DNA of 27,516 nt from Actinomycetes bacterium. GTDB taxonomy: Bacteria; Actinomycetota; Actinomycetes; Actinomycetales; Microbacteriaceae. The notes under the pieces are model-generated. The model saw nothing but the letters and a program-made list of their open reading frames with translations, made no database searches and had not been told where the DNA came from. This document shows positions 13,194 to 20,949 of this stretch, piece after piece. Each line of letters starts with the position of its first letter. The first letter of the stretch is position 1. The translations under genes were made by a program, and so were the position numbers. The DNA lies in NCBI GenBank assembly GCA_023451265.1, contig JAEYAG010000047.1:1-27516 (forward strand), read 5' to 3'.

Positions 13194-13785
13194 ACCCGAC
13201 GTGCGTCCACCATGCCCCACTGCTGCCCGGCCCAGAATCCGTGCAGCTTGGCCCTCTCGGCGTAGTCCAGGCACAGGTCCGAGGCAACGCGCGCAGATCG
13301 CCGCGAGGCGTTCGGCGGTATCGTCGTCGATCCGGTCGGCCGTGAACGCATCGATTCCACGACATGGCGCGGGCGTCTCCCGGAGAGCCCTGCCGCTCGA
13401 CGTACTCGGGACCGCCCCGCATGGGCTTGACGGAGTCGAGAGGGTCGAAACCTGCCGCGGGGGACCGCACAGGACTGTCTGCCGCTGTTTCCTGTGTGAT
13501 GACCCGTTTCGGCTTCTCGACGCGGGAGAGAGCCGCTGGCAGCGCCGGGTCCGGGAGGCCGAGCTCTCGCGCGATCGCCCGGACCCGGTAGTAGTGCGTC
13601 GGGGACGCCTTCAGCCGGTCCCGGAACCACGCGAGGAGGACTTCCTCGTCGACGACACGCTCACGCTGGTTGTCGGACCCGGTCCGCCACTCCATGACCA
13701 TGCCGTCCGCGTGCCACCGGCGGATGTTCCGCGTCGTGCGGCCTACGCGGTGCGCAGCCTCCGAGTAGGTCAACCACTTCGTCAT
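13190..13785 (-). pseudogene. HTH plus WhiB-like fusion protein, broken by two frameshifts
   Basis: The N-terminal part from ATG 13785 (GGAG 8 nt upstream) reads MTKWLTYSEAAHRVGRTTRN and then RRWHADGMVM, an excisionase-type HTH, up to PMRGGPEY. The frame then changes: at about 13364 a second frame gives CRGIDAFTADRIDDDTAE and AAICARC. A third frame from about 13285 gives LCLDYAERAKLHGFWAG and QQWGMVDARRV before a stop at 13190-13192. Joined, the pieces show a WhiB-like domain: Cys, then Cys-x-x-Cys, then Cys-Leu-x-x-Ala with Gly-Phe-Trp-Ala-Gly. Such domains hold an iron-sulfur cluster. Two indels make a full-length product impossible without recoding. The unbroken but meaningless frame running to 13180 is not the real C-terminus. 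Confidence 0.7.
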
Positions 13786-13921
13786 CGTGTCCGCTCCAGT
13801 CCGCACAGAGTCCGCAGAAACTCGCTCGGAGGTTGCGGCGAGCATCACCCCACAGCAACTCCAACCGCGGAATCACGCGGGACACGAGACCACGCGTTAC
13901 CGGCCATCATCCACGGTGCGA

Positions 13922-13935
13922 TTCGTCAACTACCG
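13922..13935 (+). repeat. attR-like core with the displaced native yajQ 3' end
   Basis: TTCGTCAACTACCG followed by CTGA, so the phase reads F-V-N-Y-R-stop, exactly the C-terminal residues of YajQ. Sequence after it is ordinary chromosome leading to the AraC-type gene. Confidence 0.75.
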
Positions 13936-14034
13936 CTGAGCCTCACCGCCGACCGCCGGTCCTGATTTCATCGGACCGCGATAGTAGGGTGCCGATCGGC
14001 GAGACCCGGGATGGTGGATGCCGAAGGAGGCGCC

Positions 14035-14901
14035 ATGATCGCGGAGCTGAACCAGCTGATGCAGCTGGTCGAGGAACGTCTGCAGGGCGACCTCGACGTC
14101 GCGTCGCTCGCGCGTGCGCTCGGCACGACGGAGTACCACGTGCGTCGCGTGTTCTCGTCGCTGGCGGGCATGCCGCTGTCGGAGTACGTGAGGCGCCGCC
14201 GCATGTCCGCGGCAGCGTCTGACGTCCTCGACGGCGCGGACCTGCTGAGCATCGCGGTGCGGTACGGCTATGGCTCGAGCGAGGCGTTCGGTCGAGCGTT
14301 CCGCTCCGTCCACGGCGTGGTCCCGACCCAGGTCCGGCGAGACGGCGGCCCCCTTCGCATGCAACCGCAGCTCAGGTTCCACCTGACCGTAGAAGGGAAC
14401 TTCCTCATGGACACCCGCATCGCAGAGCGCCCGGCCTTCCAACTCATCGGCCACGCCGCCCGCGTGCCGCTCATCCACAGCGGCGTCAACCCGCACATCC
14501 ACGCCCACATCGCATCCCTGCCGGCATCCGCGCACGCCCGCCTCAAGGCGCTGAGCGACACCGAGCCCGCGGGGCTGCTGCAGGTGACGGACGACGTCGA
14601 CGCGGACAACGCCGAGGGCAGCGAGCTGACCTACCTGCACGGCGTCGCGACGGCCGAAGCGGACCCCGTGCCCGACGACCTCGACGCCATCGAGGTCGAC
14701 GCCGGCACCTGGGCCGTGTTCCGCGTCGAGGGAGACTACCCCGCCGCGCTGCAAGAGGCGTGGGCCGCGACGGCGACGCAGTGGTTCCCCTCGAACCCCT
14801 GGCGCCTCCGCCCCGGTCCCTCGATGGTCGCGGTGCTCGACCGGGCCGAGGACTTCAGCACGGCCACGTGCGAACTCTGGCTTCCGGTGGAACGGGCGTG
14901 A
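14035..14901 (+). CDS. AraC family regulator with C-terminal GyrI-like effector domain
   Basis: Protein of 288 residues in the Rob/AraC-GyrI arrangement. Two helix-turn-helix units fill residues about 5-105: DLDVASLARALGTTEYHVRR, then the second HTH around LLSIAVRYGYGSSEAFGRAF, which is the strongly conserved AraC signature. From about 120 onward the GyrI-like fold begins with RIAERPAFQLIGHAARVPL and runs to CELWLPVE; it normally binds small hydrophobic ligands and controls efflux or stress genes. The ATG at 14035 has a near-perfect AAGGAGG 4 nt upstream, better than the in-frame ATG at 14011. A TAGGGT box at 13985-13990 may serve as -10. It is the first gene to the right of the yajQ element. 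Confidence 0.88.
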   Translation: MIAELNQLMQLVEERLQGDLDVASLARALGTTEYHVRRVFSSLAGMPLSEYVRRRRMSAAASDVLDGADLLSIAVRYGYGSSEAFGRAFRSVHGVVPTQVRRDGGPLRMQPQLRFHLTVEGNFLMDTRIAERPAFQLIGHAARVPLIHSGVNPHIHAHIASLPASAHARLKALSDTEPAGLLQVTDDVDADNAEGSELTYLHGVATAEADPVPDDLDAIEVDAGTWAVFRVEGDYPAALQEAWAATATQWFPSNPWRLRPGPSMVAVLDRAEDFSTATCELWLPVERA

Positions 14902-14948
14902 CGCCACCGCCCGGCGAGTATCGTGAGTCTCAGCCGAGAGGAGGCGGA

Positions 14949-15239
14949 ATGGTCGACACCATCACGTCCCTCCTGCGCTCACTCTTCGCGGCGATCGGCC
15001 TGCTCGCGCTCGCCGACCCCGCCGCATCGGGCTCCGTCGCGACGGTGACGGTGATGCTGCTCGCCGCGATCGTGCTGATCGTCGCCACCAGTGGTGCGGC
15101 GACCCACATGCCGCGGCGCGGCTCTCCCGCGCATCCCACCCGCCGCAGCGAGCTGTCGGCACCCCTGACGCAGAGCGATCCCGACGCGGCCGGCCACGTG
15201 CGCCGCCGCGGACCGGGCCAGGCGGCCGCGGCCGCGTAG
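14949..15239 (+). CDS. Small membrane protein, DUF6412-like
   Basis: Protein of 96 residues. One or two hydrophobic segments fill residues about 8-22 and 32-50 (VATVTVMLLAAIVLIVATSG), followed by a polar, Arg/Pro-rich tail (THMPRRGSPAHPTRRSELS). A GAGAGGAGG ribosome binding site precedes the ATG. It lies directly upstream of the YidC-like gene. Short membrane proteins of this type (annotated as DUF6412 in actinobacteria) are often next to extra YidC copies, so a role with the insertase is reasonable but not shown. Family name from memory of this neighbourhood, not from a search. Confidence 0.65.
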   Translation: MVDTITSLLRSLFAAIGLLALADPAASGSVATVTVMLLAAIVLIVATSGAATHMPRRGSPAHPTRRSELSAPLTQSDPDAAGHVRRRGPGQAAAAA

Positions 15240-15324
15240 CGTCGATCCGCCCGGGCACCTCTCGCCCCCGGCATCCCTTCGCGGCCGATCAGCCGACCTG
15301 ATCGCCTCGACGAACGGATGACCC

Positions 15325-16068
15325 GTGGACCTCACTGCGCTGCCCCTTGTCTCGACCCTGCTCGACCTCACTCACTCCTGCCTGCTGGCCCTCATCGCCC
15401 TCCTCAGTCCCGTCACCGGGCCCCTCGCCCCCGCGCTCGCGATCGCGCTCGTGACACTCGTCGTCCGCGCGGGGCTCATCCCCGCCGGCATCGCCCAAGC
15501 CAGAGCCGAGCAGAGCCGCGCCCGGCTCGCACCCCGCATCCGCGAGCTGCAGAAACGGCACCGGAAGGACCCCGAACGCCTGCAGCGCGAAACGATGAAC
15601 CTCTACCGCGCGGAGGGCGCATCGCCGCTCGCGGGATGCCTCCCCCTCCTCATCCAGGCCCCCGTCGTCGGACTCCTGTACTCGGTGTTCCTCCACCGCA
15701 TGATCGACGGCCACGCCAACGAGCTGCTGACGCAGACGCTCGGCGGCGTGCCTCTCGGCACCAGCCTCGTCGGCGCGGTGTCGTCCGGTTCGGCGGATCC
15801 CGCCACGTGGCTCGTGATCGGGACCCTCGTCGTCGCGATCGCCCTCGTCGGCGAGCTGACCCGGCGACTGTTCCGCACGCCGGCCACGGCAGGACCGGCT
15901 GGTCCCGCCCCGGCGGTTCCGCCGGCCCTGGTCGGGATGCTGCAGTTCGCGACCGCGGTCGTCGCCGCGTTCGTCCCGCTCGCCGCCGGCATCTACCTCC
16001 TGGTCACGGTCGCGTGGACACTCGGCCAGCGACTCGTGCTGCGGCGGGTCTTCCCGCCCGTGCCGTGA
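15325..16068 (+). CDS. YidC/Oxa1 family membrane protein insertase (paralogue)
   Basis: Protein of 247 residues, short compared with the housekeeping actinobacterial YidC (over 300), and not next to rpmH/rnpA. Visible are an N-terminal membrane segment, a conserved helix with a basic residue (ALVTLVVRAGLIPAGIAQAR, about 47-66; the Arg is the hydrophilic-groove residue), the cytoplasmic coiled hairpin rich in Arg/Lys/Glu (RELQKRHRKDPERLQRET), and GCLPLLIQAPVVGLLYSVFL (about 107-126), the most conserved Oxa1 block. Role: inserts membrane proteins, alone or with SecYEG. The start is GTG at 15325 without a strong ribosome binding site. It is likely cotranscribed with the small membrane protein 85 bp upstream. 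Confidence 0.85.
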   Translation: MDLTALPLVSTLLDLTHSCLLALIALLSPVTGPLAPALAIALVTLVVRAGLIPAGIAQARAEQSRARLAPRIRELQKRHRKDPERLQRETMNLYRAEGASPLAGCLPLLIQAPVVGLLYSVFLHRMIDGHANELLTQTLGGVPLGTSLVGAVSSGSADPATWLVIGTLVVAIALVGELTRRLFRTPATAGPAGPAPAVPPALVGMLQFATAVVAAFVPLAAGIYLLVTVAWTLGQRLVLRRVFPPVP

Positions 16069-16166
16069 CGATTCCGGCCGCTACCGGGCGGCATCCGCCC
16101 CGTCAACCCCCTGCCGACGGCTCCCCCGCCCGCGAAGAGTAAGGCGCGACGGAAGGATCACACGAC

Positions 16167-16679
16167 ATGAGCGACCCCCAGCAGGACCGCATGCAGACGC
16201 CCCCGCAGCACGGCGGCGCGGAGAGCACGACCGAGAACGAATTCGACGCACCCGGCACGAACTACCCCGACACCGGCAAGCCCGACGAATCGGCACGCGA
16301 CGAGTCCGGCGCCGACGCGCAGCCCGCGCCCGCCGACGACGATCCGTCGCACGAGGCCGTCGGCGTCGGCGTCATCGGGGGCGCGCAGTCCGACCCCGAC
16401 CATCACGGGCAGGACGGCGGCCGCGAGAAGGTCTGGGCGGGGTCCTCCCAGGACGCGCTGTCGGGCGAGCAGGAGCAGCGCCTGCCGTCGATGTCACAGA
16501 ACAACGCCTCCGACGTCGAGAAGGTCACCGGCATCGTGGCGCAGGTCCGCGGTGACATCGCCTCGGGCGACGCCGACGAGGTCCGGCACGTCCTCGCGCA
16601 GCGCCTGGAGCAGGCCGGCGTCGCGCTCGGCGACGACGAGATCGACGAGCTCACCCGGCAGATCACCACGGGAGACTGA
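16167..16679 (+). CDS. Acidic, hydrophilic hypothetical protein
   Basis: Protein of 170 residues, no family recognised. The first 110 residues are disordered, rich in Asp, Gly, Pro and Gln, with no hydrophobic segment. The last 60 (SDVEKVTGIVAQVRGDIASG to the end) look like a compact helical domain with a heptad-like pattern. The ATG has GAAGGA 10 nt upstream. It follows the YidC gene after about 100 bp and converges with the alpha/beta hydrolase. A stress or general cytoplasmic protein is possible, but nothing specific can be read. Confidence 0.7.
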   Translation: MSDPQQDRMQTPPQHGGAESTTENEFDAPGTNYPDTGKPDESARDESGADAQPAPADDDPSHEAVGVGVIGGAQSDPDHHGQDGGREKVWAGSSQDALSGEQEQRLPSMSQNNASDVEKVTGIVAQVRGDIASGDADEVRHVLAQRLEQAGVALGDDEIDELTRQITTGD

Positions 16680-16714
16680 ACGCGGGATGCCGGCGTACGC
16701 CGCGCCGAGACGGA

Positions 16715-17710
16715 TCAGGGCAGGGCGATGCCCGGCCCCACCAGCCAACGCTCCAGCGCGGAGTACGCCGCGTCGCGAGGAGCCGGCGCCGACAGGAAGA
16801 CGTCGTGGATGGCGCCGTCGATCCGCGCGACGGTGACCGCGCTGCCGATCCGGGTCGCCGCCCGGGCGATGTCGTCGACGACGAGAACGCTGTCGGTGGA
16901 GGTCATCTGATCCGACCACTGCATCGGCGAAGTGGAGTGCCGGGAGAGCAGCACGAGCGCCGGACACCCCACATCCACTCCCCCGGCGACGCGCGCGTGC
17001 CCGGCCATGATGGCCGCCAGCCACCCCGGGTGCGTCGGGAAGCCCCGCTCCGGGCGCCACCCGTCGGGGCTGTCGGGAAGGGAGCCGATCTCGCGCTGCG
17101 CGCGCGTGTAGAACCCGAGGTCGACGACCGGGTGGGCGCCGAGCGGGTCGAATCGCGCACGCATCTGCACCAGCGGGGCGATCGCCTGACGCCCGATCGC
17201 ACCGGTCTGCAACTCCAGCCACGGGCTGTTGAGCACGAGCGCCGACGCGGCCCCCGGATGCCGGGCCGCCCACAGCGCCAGGGTCAGGCCTCCCGTGGAA
17301 TGGCCCATGAGCACGAGCCGGCGCGCCCGGCCGTCACCGGCATCTCCGCCGCCTCGCCTGCGCATCGCGTCGAGAGCGGCGGAGATGTCGGCGTCGTAAT
17401 CGCTGAGGGACGAGATGTACCCCGGAGCCTGACCCGGCCGAAGGCTCCGCCCGTACCTCCGGAGATCCAGCGCGTAGAAGCGCGCACCGAGGCGGTTCCA
17501 GAACCGGGCGAGCTCCCGCTGAAAGAAGTAGTCCGACCAGCCGTGCACGTAGAGCACGTCCACATCCGCCAGGGGGCCGAGCACCCGCGGCAGCCTCGGC
17601 GGCAGCGACCGCACGAGCGTCGCGACGACGGGGCCGTCGGCATCCTCGCCCAGCTGCAGTGTCCGCTGGGCGAACGGCTTCCCGAGGATGTCGGGAACCC
17701 AGGATGCCAT
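16715..17710 (-). CDS. Alpha/beta hydrolase (serine aminopeptidase/monoacylglycerol lipase type)
   Basis: Protein of 331 residues. VDVLYVHGWSDYFFQRELAR (oxyanion loop HG) is followed by FYALDLRRYGRS, the nucleophile elbow LMGHSTGGLTLALW (Ser in GHSTG, about residue 136) and a C-terminal His in DGAIHDVFLS (about 310), matching Hydrolase_4/lysophospholipase proteins. An acidic partner is expected in VVDDIARA. There is no signal peptide, so it is cytoplasmic. The start ATG lies 6 nt after TAGGCT. It is the last gene in a minus-strand run with the FprA-type reductase, 35 bp downstream of it. Substrate unknown. Confidence 0.85.
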   Translation of the reverse strand: MASWVPDILGKPFAQRTLQLGEDADGPVVATLVRSLPPRLPRVLGPLADVDVLYVHGWSDYFFQRELARFWNRLGARFYALDLRRYGRSLRPGQAPGYISSLSDYDADISAALDAMRRRGGGDAGDGRARRLVLMGHSTGGLTLALWAARHPGAASALVLNSPWLELQTGAIGRQAIAPLVQMRARFDPLGAHPVVDLGFYTRAQREIGSLPDSPDGWRPERGFPTHPGWLAAIMAGHARVAGGVDVGCPALVLLSRHSTSPMQWSDQMTSTDSVLVVDDIARAATRIGSAVTVARIDGAIHDVFLSAPAPRDAAYSALERWLVGPGIALP

Positions 17711-17716
17711 GGCGTC

Positions 17717-17722
17717 AGCCTA
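17717..17722 (-). promoter_or_regulatory. -10 box, leaderless promoter of the alpha/beta hydrolase gene
   Basis: TAGGCT, 6 nt (GACGCC), then ATG at 17710 on the minus strand. Confidence 0.6.
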
Positions 17723-17745
17723 GCGACGCGGGTTTCGCGGAGCCC

Positions 17746-19119
17746 TCACTCCCCGCGGGAGACCCGCACCATCTCGTCGCGGTCGACGACCTTGATGCGG
17801 GCGCGGCCCACCGGCTCGCCGAGCGCGACCTCGTGCTCGTCGAGCCGGTGCCAGCCGTCGAGGTCCGTCCACGCCACGCCGCGCGACTCCAGCAGGGCGG
17901 GGATCGCCTCGGGCGACGGGTCCTCCGGGGTCCACCACGAGCCCTGGTCGTTGATCAGGTGGCTCACGGTCTCCATGGCGTCGGACTTCGTGTGGCCGAT
18001 GAGGCCGACGGGCCCCCGCTTGATCCACCCGGTCGCGTAGACACCGGGCACGCGCTCGTTCGAGTCCTTGTGCAGCACCTGGCCCTCGTGGTTCGGGATG
18101 ACCCCGTGACGCTTGTCGAACGGAACCCCCGGCAGGGGCGACCCGAAGTAGCCGACGGCCCGGTACAGCTGCTGGATCTGCACCTCGCGCAGCTCGCCGG
18201 TGCCGACCACGCCGCCCTCGTCGTCGGGCCGCGTGCGCTCGTACACGAGCGCCGAGACGCGCCCGGCGTCGTCGGTCTTCACCGAGACCGGCTTGGCGTA
18301 GAAGTGCAGGTGCAGGCGCCGGCTCGCGGTGCCGCCGGCGTTGTTGACGCTCGGACGCTGGCGCCACGACTGCAGCACCCGGTCGATCACCATGACCTGC
18401 TTGTTGCTCGCGATCGCGGCCCGCGACGCCTCGTCGTAGTCGAAGTCCTCGTCGTAGACCACCATGTCGACGTCGCGCAGCTCGCCGAGCTCGCGCAGCT
18501 CGAGCGGCGTGAACTTCACCTGCGCCGGGCCCCGGCGCCCGAACACGTGCACGTCGGTGACCTGCGACGCCTCCAGTCCCGCCTGCACGTTGGCCGGGAT
18601 CTCGGTGACCAGCAGGTCCTCGGCGTGCTTGGCGAGAATGCGGGCGACGTCCAGGGCGACGTTGCCGTTGCCGATGACGGCGACGGATGCCGCGTCCAGC
18701 GGCCACTCGCGCGGGAAGTCCGGGTGGCCGTCGTACCAGCTGACGACGTCGGCGGCCCCGAACGAGCCCTCGGAGTCGATGCCGGGAATGTCGAGGTCGG
18801 CGTCGCGGATCGCGCCGGTGGAGAAGATGACGGCGTTGTAGTGACGCTTGAGGTCGTCGAGGGTGATGTCCTCGCCGAAGCGCACGTTGCCGAAGATGCG
18901 GATGTCGCCGCGGTCGAGGACATCGCGGAGCGCGTTGATGATGCCCTTGATGCGGGGGTGGTCGGGCGCCACGCCATAGCGCACCAGCCCGTACGGCGCC
19001 GGCAGCTGGTCGAACAGGTCGATCGACACGTCGAACTTGCGCTCGGCCTTCAGCAGGATGTCCGCGGCGTAGATGCCGGCGGGTCCCGCGCCGACGATGG
19101 CCAGCCGGAGGTTGGTCAT
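17746..19119 (-). CDS. Ferredoxin/flavodoxin--NADP+ reductase, FprA/adrenodoxin-reductase type
   Basis: Flavoprotein of 457 residues. The FAD motif LRLAIVGAGPAGIYAADILL is at residues 4-23, followed by LPAPYGLVRYGVAPDHPRIK (about 45-64), a signature of adrenodoxin-reductase-like enzymes. The NADP motif VAVIGNGNVALDVARIL (about 150-166) and the C-terminal GWIKRGPVGLIGHTKSDAME block are also present. It transfers electrons between NADPH and ferredoxin, as shown for mycobacterial FprA. The ATG at 19119 has AAGGAA upstream, one of the few genes here with a real ribosome binding site. It lies 20 bp after the polyprenyl synthase stop, so cotranscription is likely. Confidence 0.9.
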   Translation of the reverse strand: MTNLRLAIVGAGPAGIYAADILLKAERKFDVSIDLFDQLPAPYGLVRYGVAPDHPRIKGIINALRDVLDRGDIRIFGNVRFGEDITLDDLKRHYNAVIFSTGAIRDADLDIPGIDSEGSFGAADVVSWYDGHPDFPREWPLDAASVAVIGNGNVALDVARILAKHAEDLLVTEIPANVQAGLEASQVTDVHVFGRRGPAQVKFTPLELRELGELRDVDMVVYDEDFDYDEASRAAIASNKQVMVIDRVLQSWRQRPSVNNAGGTASRRLHLHFYAKPVSVKTDDAGRVSALVYERTRPDDEGGVVGTGELREVQIQQLYRAVGYFGSPLPGVPFDKRHGVIPNHEGQVLHKDSNERVPGVYATGWIKRGPVGLIGHTKSDAMETVSHLINDQGSWWTPEDPSPEAIPALLESRGVAWTDLDGWHRLDEHEVALGEPVGRARIKVVDRDEMVRVSRGE

Positions 19120-19139
19120 GTGTGTTCCTTACGAGTGGG

Positions 19140-20201
19140 TTAGCTGGATCGGTCGACGATCACGTGCGCGAGCTTGACGAGCGCATCGCGGACGACGCCG
19201 GCCGGAAGCGGGTCGATCGCCTCGATCGCGGCATCCGCCCATTCGTACGCCTGACGCCGGGTCGCCTCGGTGACGGCGTGGTCACGCAGGTGACCGATGG
19301 CCTCGTCGAGGATGCCGGGGTCGGCGCCGTCGGCGATGCGCGCCACGCCGTCGTCGATCGTCGCTCGGAGCGCCCGCGAAGCGGGGTCGGCCGCGCGGCC
19401 GAGCAGCAGGTACGGCATGGTCGGCACGCCCGCGCGCAGGTCGGTGCCGGGCACCTTGCCGGTCTCGTCGGGATCGTCGGACAGGTCGATGACGTCGTCG
19501 AGCAGCTGGAACGCGATACCCACCCGCTCGCCGTACTCCAGCGCGGGCGCGCGGTACTCGGCGGGCGCGTCGGAGAAGAGGATGCCGGCCTGAGCGGATG
19601 CCGCGATCAGCGACCCAGTCTTGTCGGCGAGCACCTGCAGGTAGAACTCCACCGGGTCATCGCCCGCCTGGGCACCGACGGTCTCGTGCATCTGGCCGAG
19701 CACGAGCCGCTCGAACGTGTCGGCCTGCAGGCGGATGGCGCGCTCGCCGATCTGCGCCATCAGCTGACTGGCGCGCGAGAAGAGTAGGTCACCGGTGAGG
19801 ATCGCGACGTTGTTGCCCCAGACGGCGTGCGCGCTCGGGACGCCGCGCCGCACGTCGGCACCGTCCATCACGTCGTCGTGGTACAGCGAGCCCAGGTGCG
19901 TCATCTCCAGCGCCGTGGCGCCCGCGACGACGAAGTCGGTGGTGCCGCTGCCCAGCTGCGCGGTCAGCAGCGTCAGCATCGGGCGCACGCGCTTGCCGCC
20001 CGCCTCGTACAGGTAGCGGGTCGTCGCGTCGGCGAGCTGGTCGCTCACGCGCAGCTCGCGGGCGAGGGTGTCCTCGACGCGGTCGAGGCCGGCTTCCACG
20101 ATCGTGAGGAGCTTGCGCATCCGGGGTCCGGCGAGCACGCGCTCGGTCAGACCGAGATTGGCGGTCAGGCGCGCGCCGGGAGCGGAGGGGCTCGGAGTCA
20201 C
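19140..20201 (-). CDS. Polyprenyl diphosphate synthase (long-chain, menaquinone side chain)
   Basis: Trans-prenyltransferase of 353 residues. Both Asp-rich motifs are present: YHDDVMDGADVRRG (about 108-121) and QLLDDVIDLSDDPDE (about 237-251), with GGKRVRPMLTLL (about 68-79) before them. Small residues (Gly, Ser) at the fourth and fifth places before the first motif leave room for a long product, as is known for this family. It condenses isopentenyl diphosphate onto an allylic primer. The menG gene directly upstream and menA in the window point to the menaquinone tail. The start is GTG, 6 nt after TAGGCT. Confidence 0.9.
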   Translation of the reverse strand: MTPSPSAPGARLTANLGLTERVLAGPRMRKLLTIVEAGLDRVEDTLARELRVSDQLADATTRYLYEAGGKRVRPMLTLLTAQLGSGTTDFVVAGATALEMTHLGSLYHDDVMDGADVRRGVPSAHAVWGNNVAILTGDLLFSRASQLMAQIGERAIRLQADTFERLVLGQMHETVGAQAGDDPVEFYLQVLADKTGSLIAASAQAGILFSDAPAEYRAPALEYGERVGIAFQLLDDVIDLSDDPDETGKVPGTDLRAGVPTMPYLLLGRAADPASRALRATIDDGVARIADGADPGILDEAIGHLRDHAVTEATRRQAYEWADAAIEAIDPLPAGVVRDALVKLAHVIVDRSS

Positions 20202-20207
20202 CCTGAC

Positions 20208-20213
20208 AGCCTA
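20208..20213 (-). promoter_or_regulatory. -10 box, leaderless promoter of the polyprenyl synthase gene
   Basis: TAGGCT, 6 nt (GTCAGG), then GTG at 20201 on the minus strand. It lies in the 22-bp gap after menG. Confidence 0.6.
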
Positions 20214-20223
20214 CCGGCCGCGA

Positions 20224-20937
20224 TCAGCCGAGCGGCTTGAGCGCCCGGTGCAGCGCCACGATGCCGAAGGTCAGATCGCGGTGCGCGACGGCACTCCACC
20301 CGGCATCCCGGATCCACGATGACAGCGTCACCTGGTCGGGCCAGTCCTTGATCGACTCGTTGAGATAGTCGTACGCGTCGGCGTTCGAGCTCACGGCCTT
20401 CGCGACGGTCGGCAGGACCCGGTCGTTGTAGAAGCGGTACAGGCCCGCGAAGACGGCGTTCTGCGGGTGGGAGAACTCGCAGACGACGAGCTTGCCGCCC
20501 GGCGCGGTGACCCGCAGCATCTCGGCGAGCGCCTTCTTCGGATCGTTGACGTTGCGGAGGCCGAACGAGATCGTGACGGCGTCGAACTCGTCGTCGCCGA
20601 ACGGGAGATCCATCGCATCGGCCTCGACGAACGTCACGTTCGGCACGTGACCGTGCCGGCGGCGCCCCTCGGCGATCATGCCGGCGGAGAAGTCCCCCGC
20701 GACGATGTCGGCGCCGCTGCGGGCGAGGGCGACGGAGCTCGCCCCGGTGCCGGCGGCGAGGTCGAGGATGCGCTGGCCGGGCTTCGGCGCGACCGCGCGG
20801 GTCGTCGCGATGCGCCAGAGCCTGTCGTTGCCGAGGCTCAGCACGGTGTTGGTCCGGTCGTACCCGGCGGCGACCTCGTCGAACATGCCGCTGACGCGAT
20901 CGGGGTCCTTGCCGAGGTCTGCGCGGTGCTCTGTCAC
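20224..20937 (-). CDS. menG: Demethylmenaquinone methyltransferase
   Basis: Protein of 237 residues with the UbiE/MenG pattern: KDPDRVSGMFDEVAAGYDRT (about 9-28), ILDLAAGTGASSVAL (motif I), DAVTISFGLRNVNDPKKAL (about 118-136) and ELVVCEFSHP-like KLVVCEFSHPQNAVF, ending with YDYLNESIKDWPDQ and GIVALHRALKP. It methylates demethylmenaquinone with SAM, the last step of menaquinone synthesis. The start is GTG, 6 nt after TAGGAT. It is the second gene of a minus-strand run, 9 bp after the DUF402 stop, followed by the polyprenyl synthase. Confidence 0.93.
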   Translation of the reverse strand: MTEHRADLGKDPDRVSGMFDEVAAGYDRTNTVLSLGNDRLWRIATTRAVAPKPGQRILDLAAGTGASSVALARSGADIVAGDFSAGMIAEGRRRHGHVPNVTFVEADAMDLPFGDDEFDAVTISFGLRNVNDPKKALAEMLRVTAPGGKLVVCEFSHPQNAVFAGLYRFYNDRVLPTVAKAVSSNADAYDYLNESIKDWPDQVTLSSWIRDAGWSAVAHRDLTFGIVALHRALKPLG

Positions 20938-20943
20938 CGTTCG

Positions 20944-20949
20944 ATCCTA
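20944..20949 (-). promoter_or_regulatory. -10 box, leaderless promoter of menG
   Basis: TAGGAT, 6 nt (CGAACG), then GTG at 20937 on the minus strand. The box overlaps the DUF402 stop codon region. Confidence 0.6.

Larger units (their letters stand above)
11494..13935. mobile_element. Decayed integrative element in the 3' end of yajQ
   Basis: A 14-bp direct repeat bounds a 2.4-kb segment holding, in order, a tyrosine-recombinase C-terminal remnant (minus strand, 3 bp from yajQ), two unknown genes (plus), an excisionase-like HTH gene (plus), and an HTH-WhiB-like fusion pseudogene (minus). The left repeat is the end of yajQ. The right repeat still encodes F-V-N-Y-R followed by TGA, that is, the apparent original yajQ terminus. 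The integrase beside attL, the HTH genes and the small cargo are typical of an integrated phage-like or ICE-like element reduced by deletion. The GGATGCC heptamer frequent in the flanks is absent here. The element is probably immobile, since its integrase lacks the N-terminal two thirds. Confidence 0.75.

Noticed and set aside
13180..13630. Long open frame continuing the HTH gene to 13180
   Set aside because: After the first frameshift its residues (Arg/Pro-rich) make no sense, while the WhiB-like pattern is in the other two frames, so it is not the true C-terminus.
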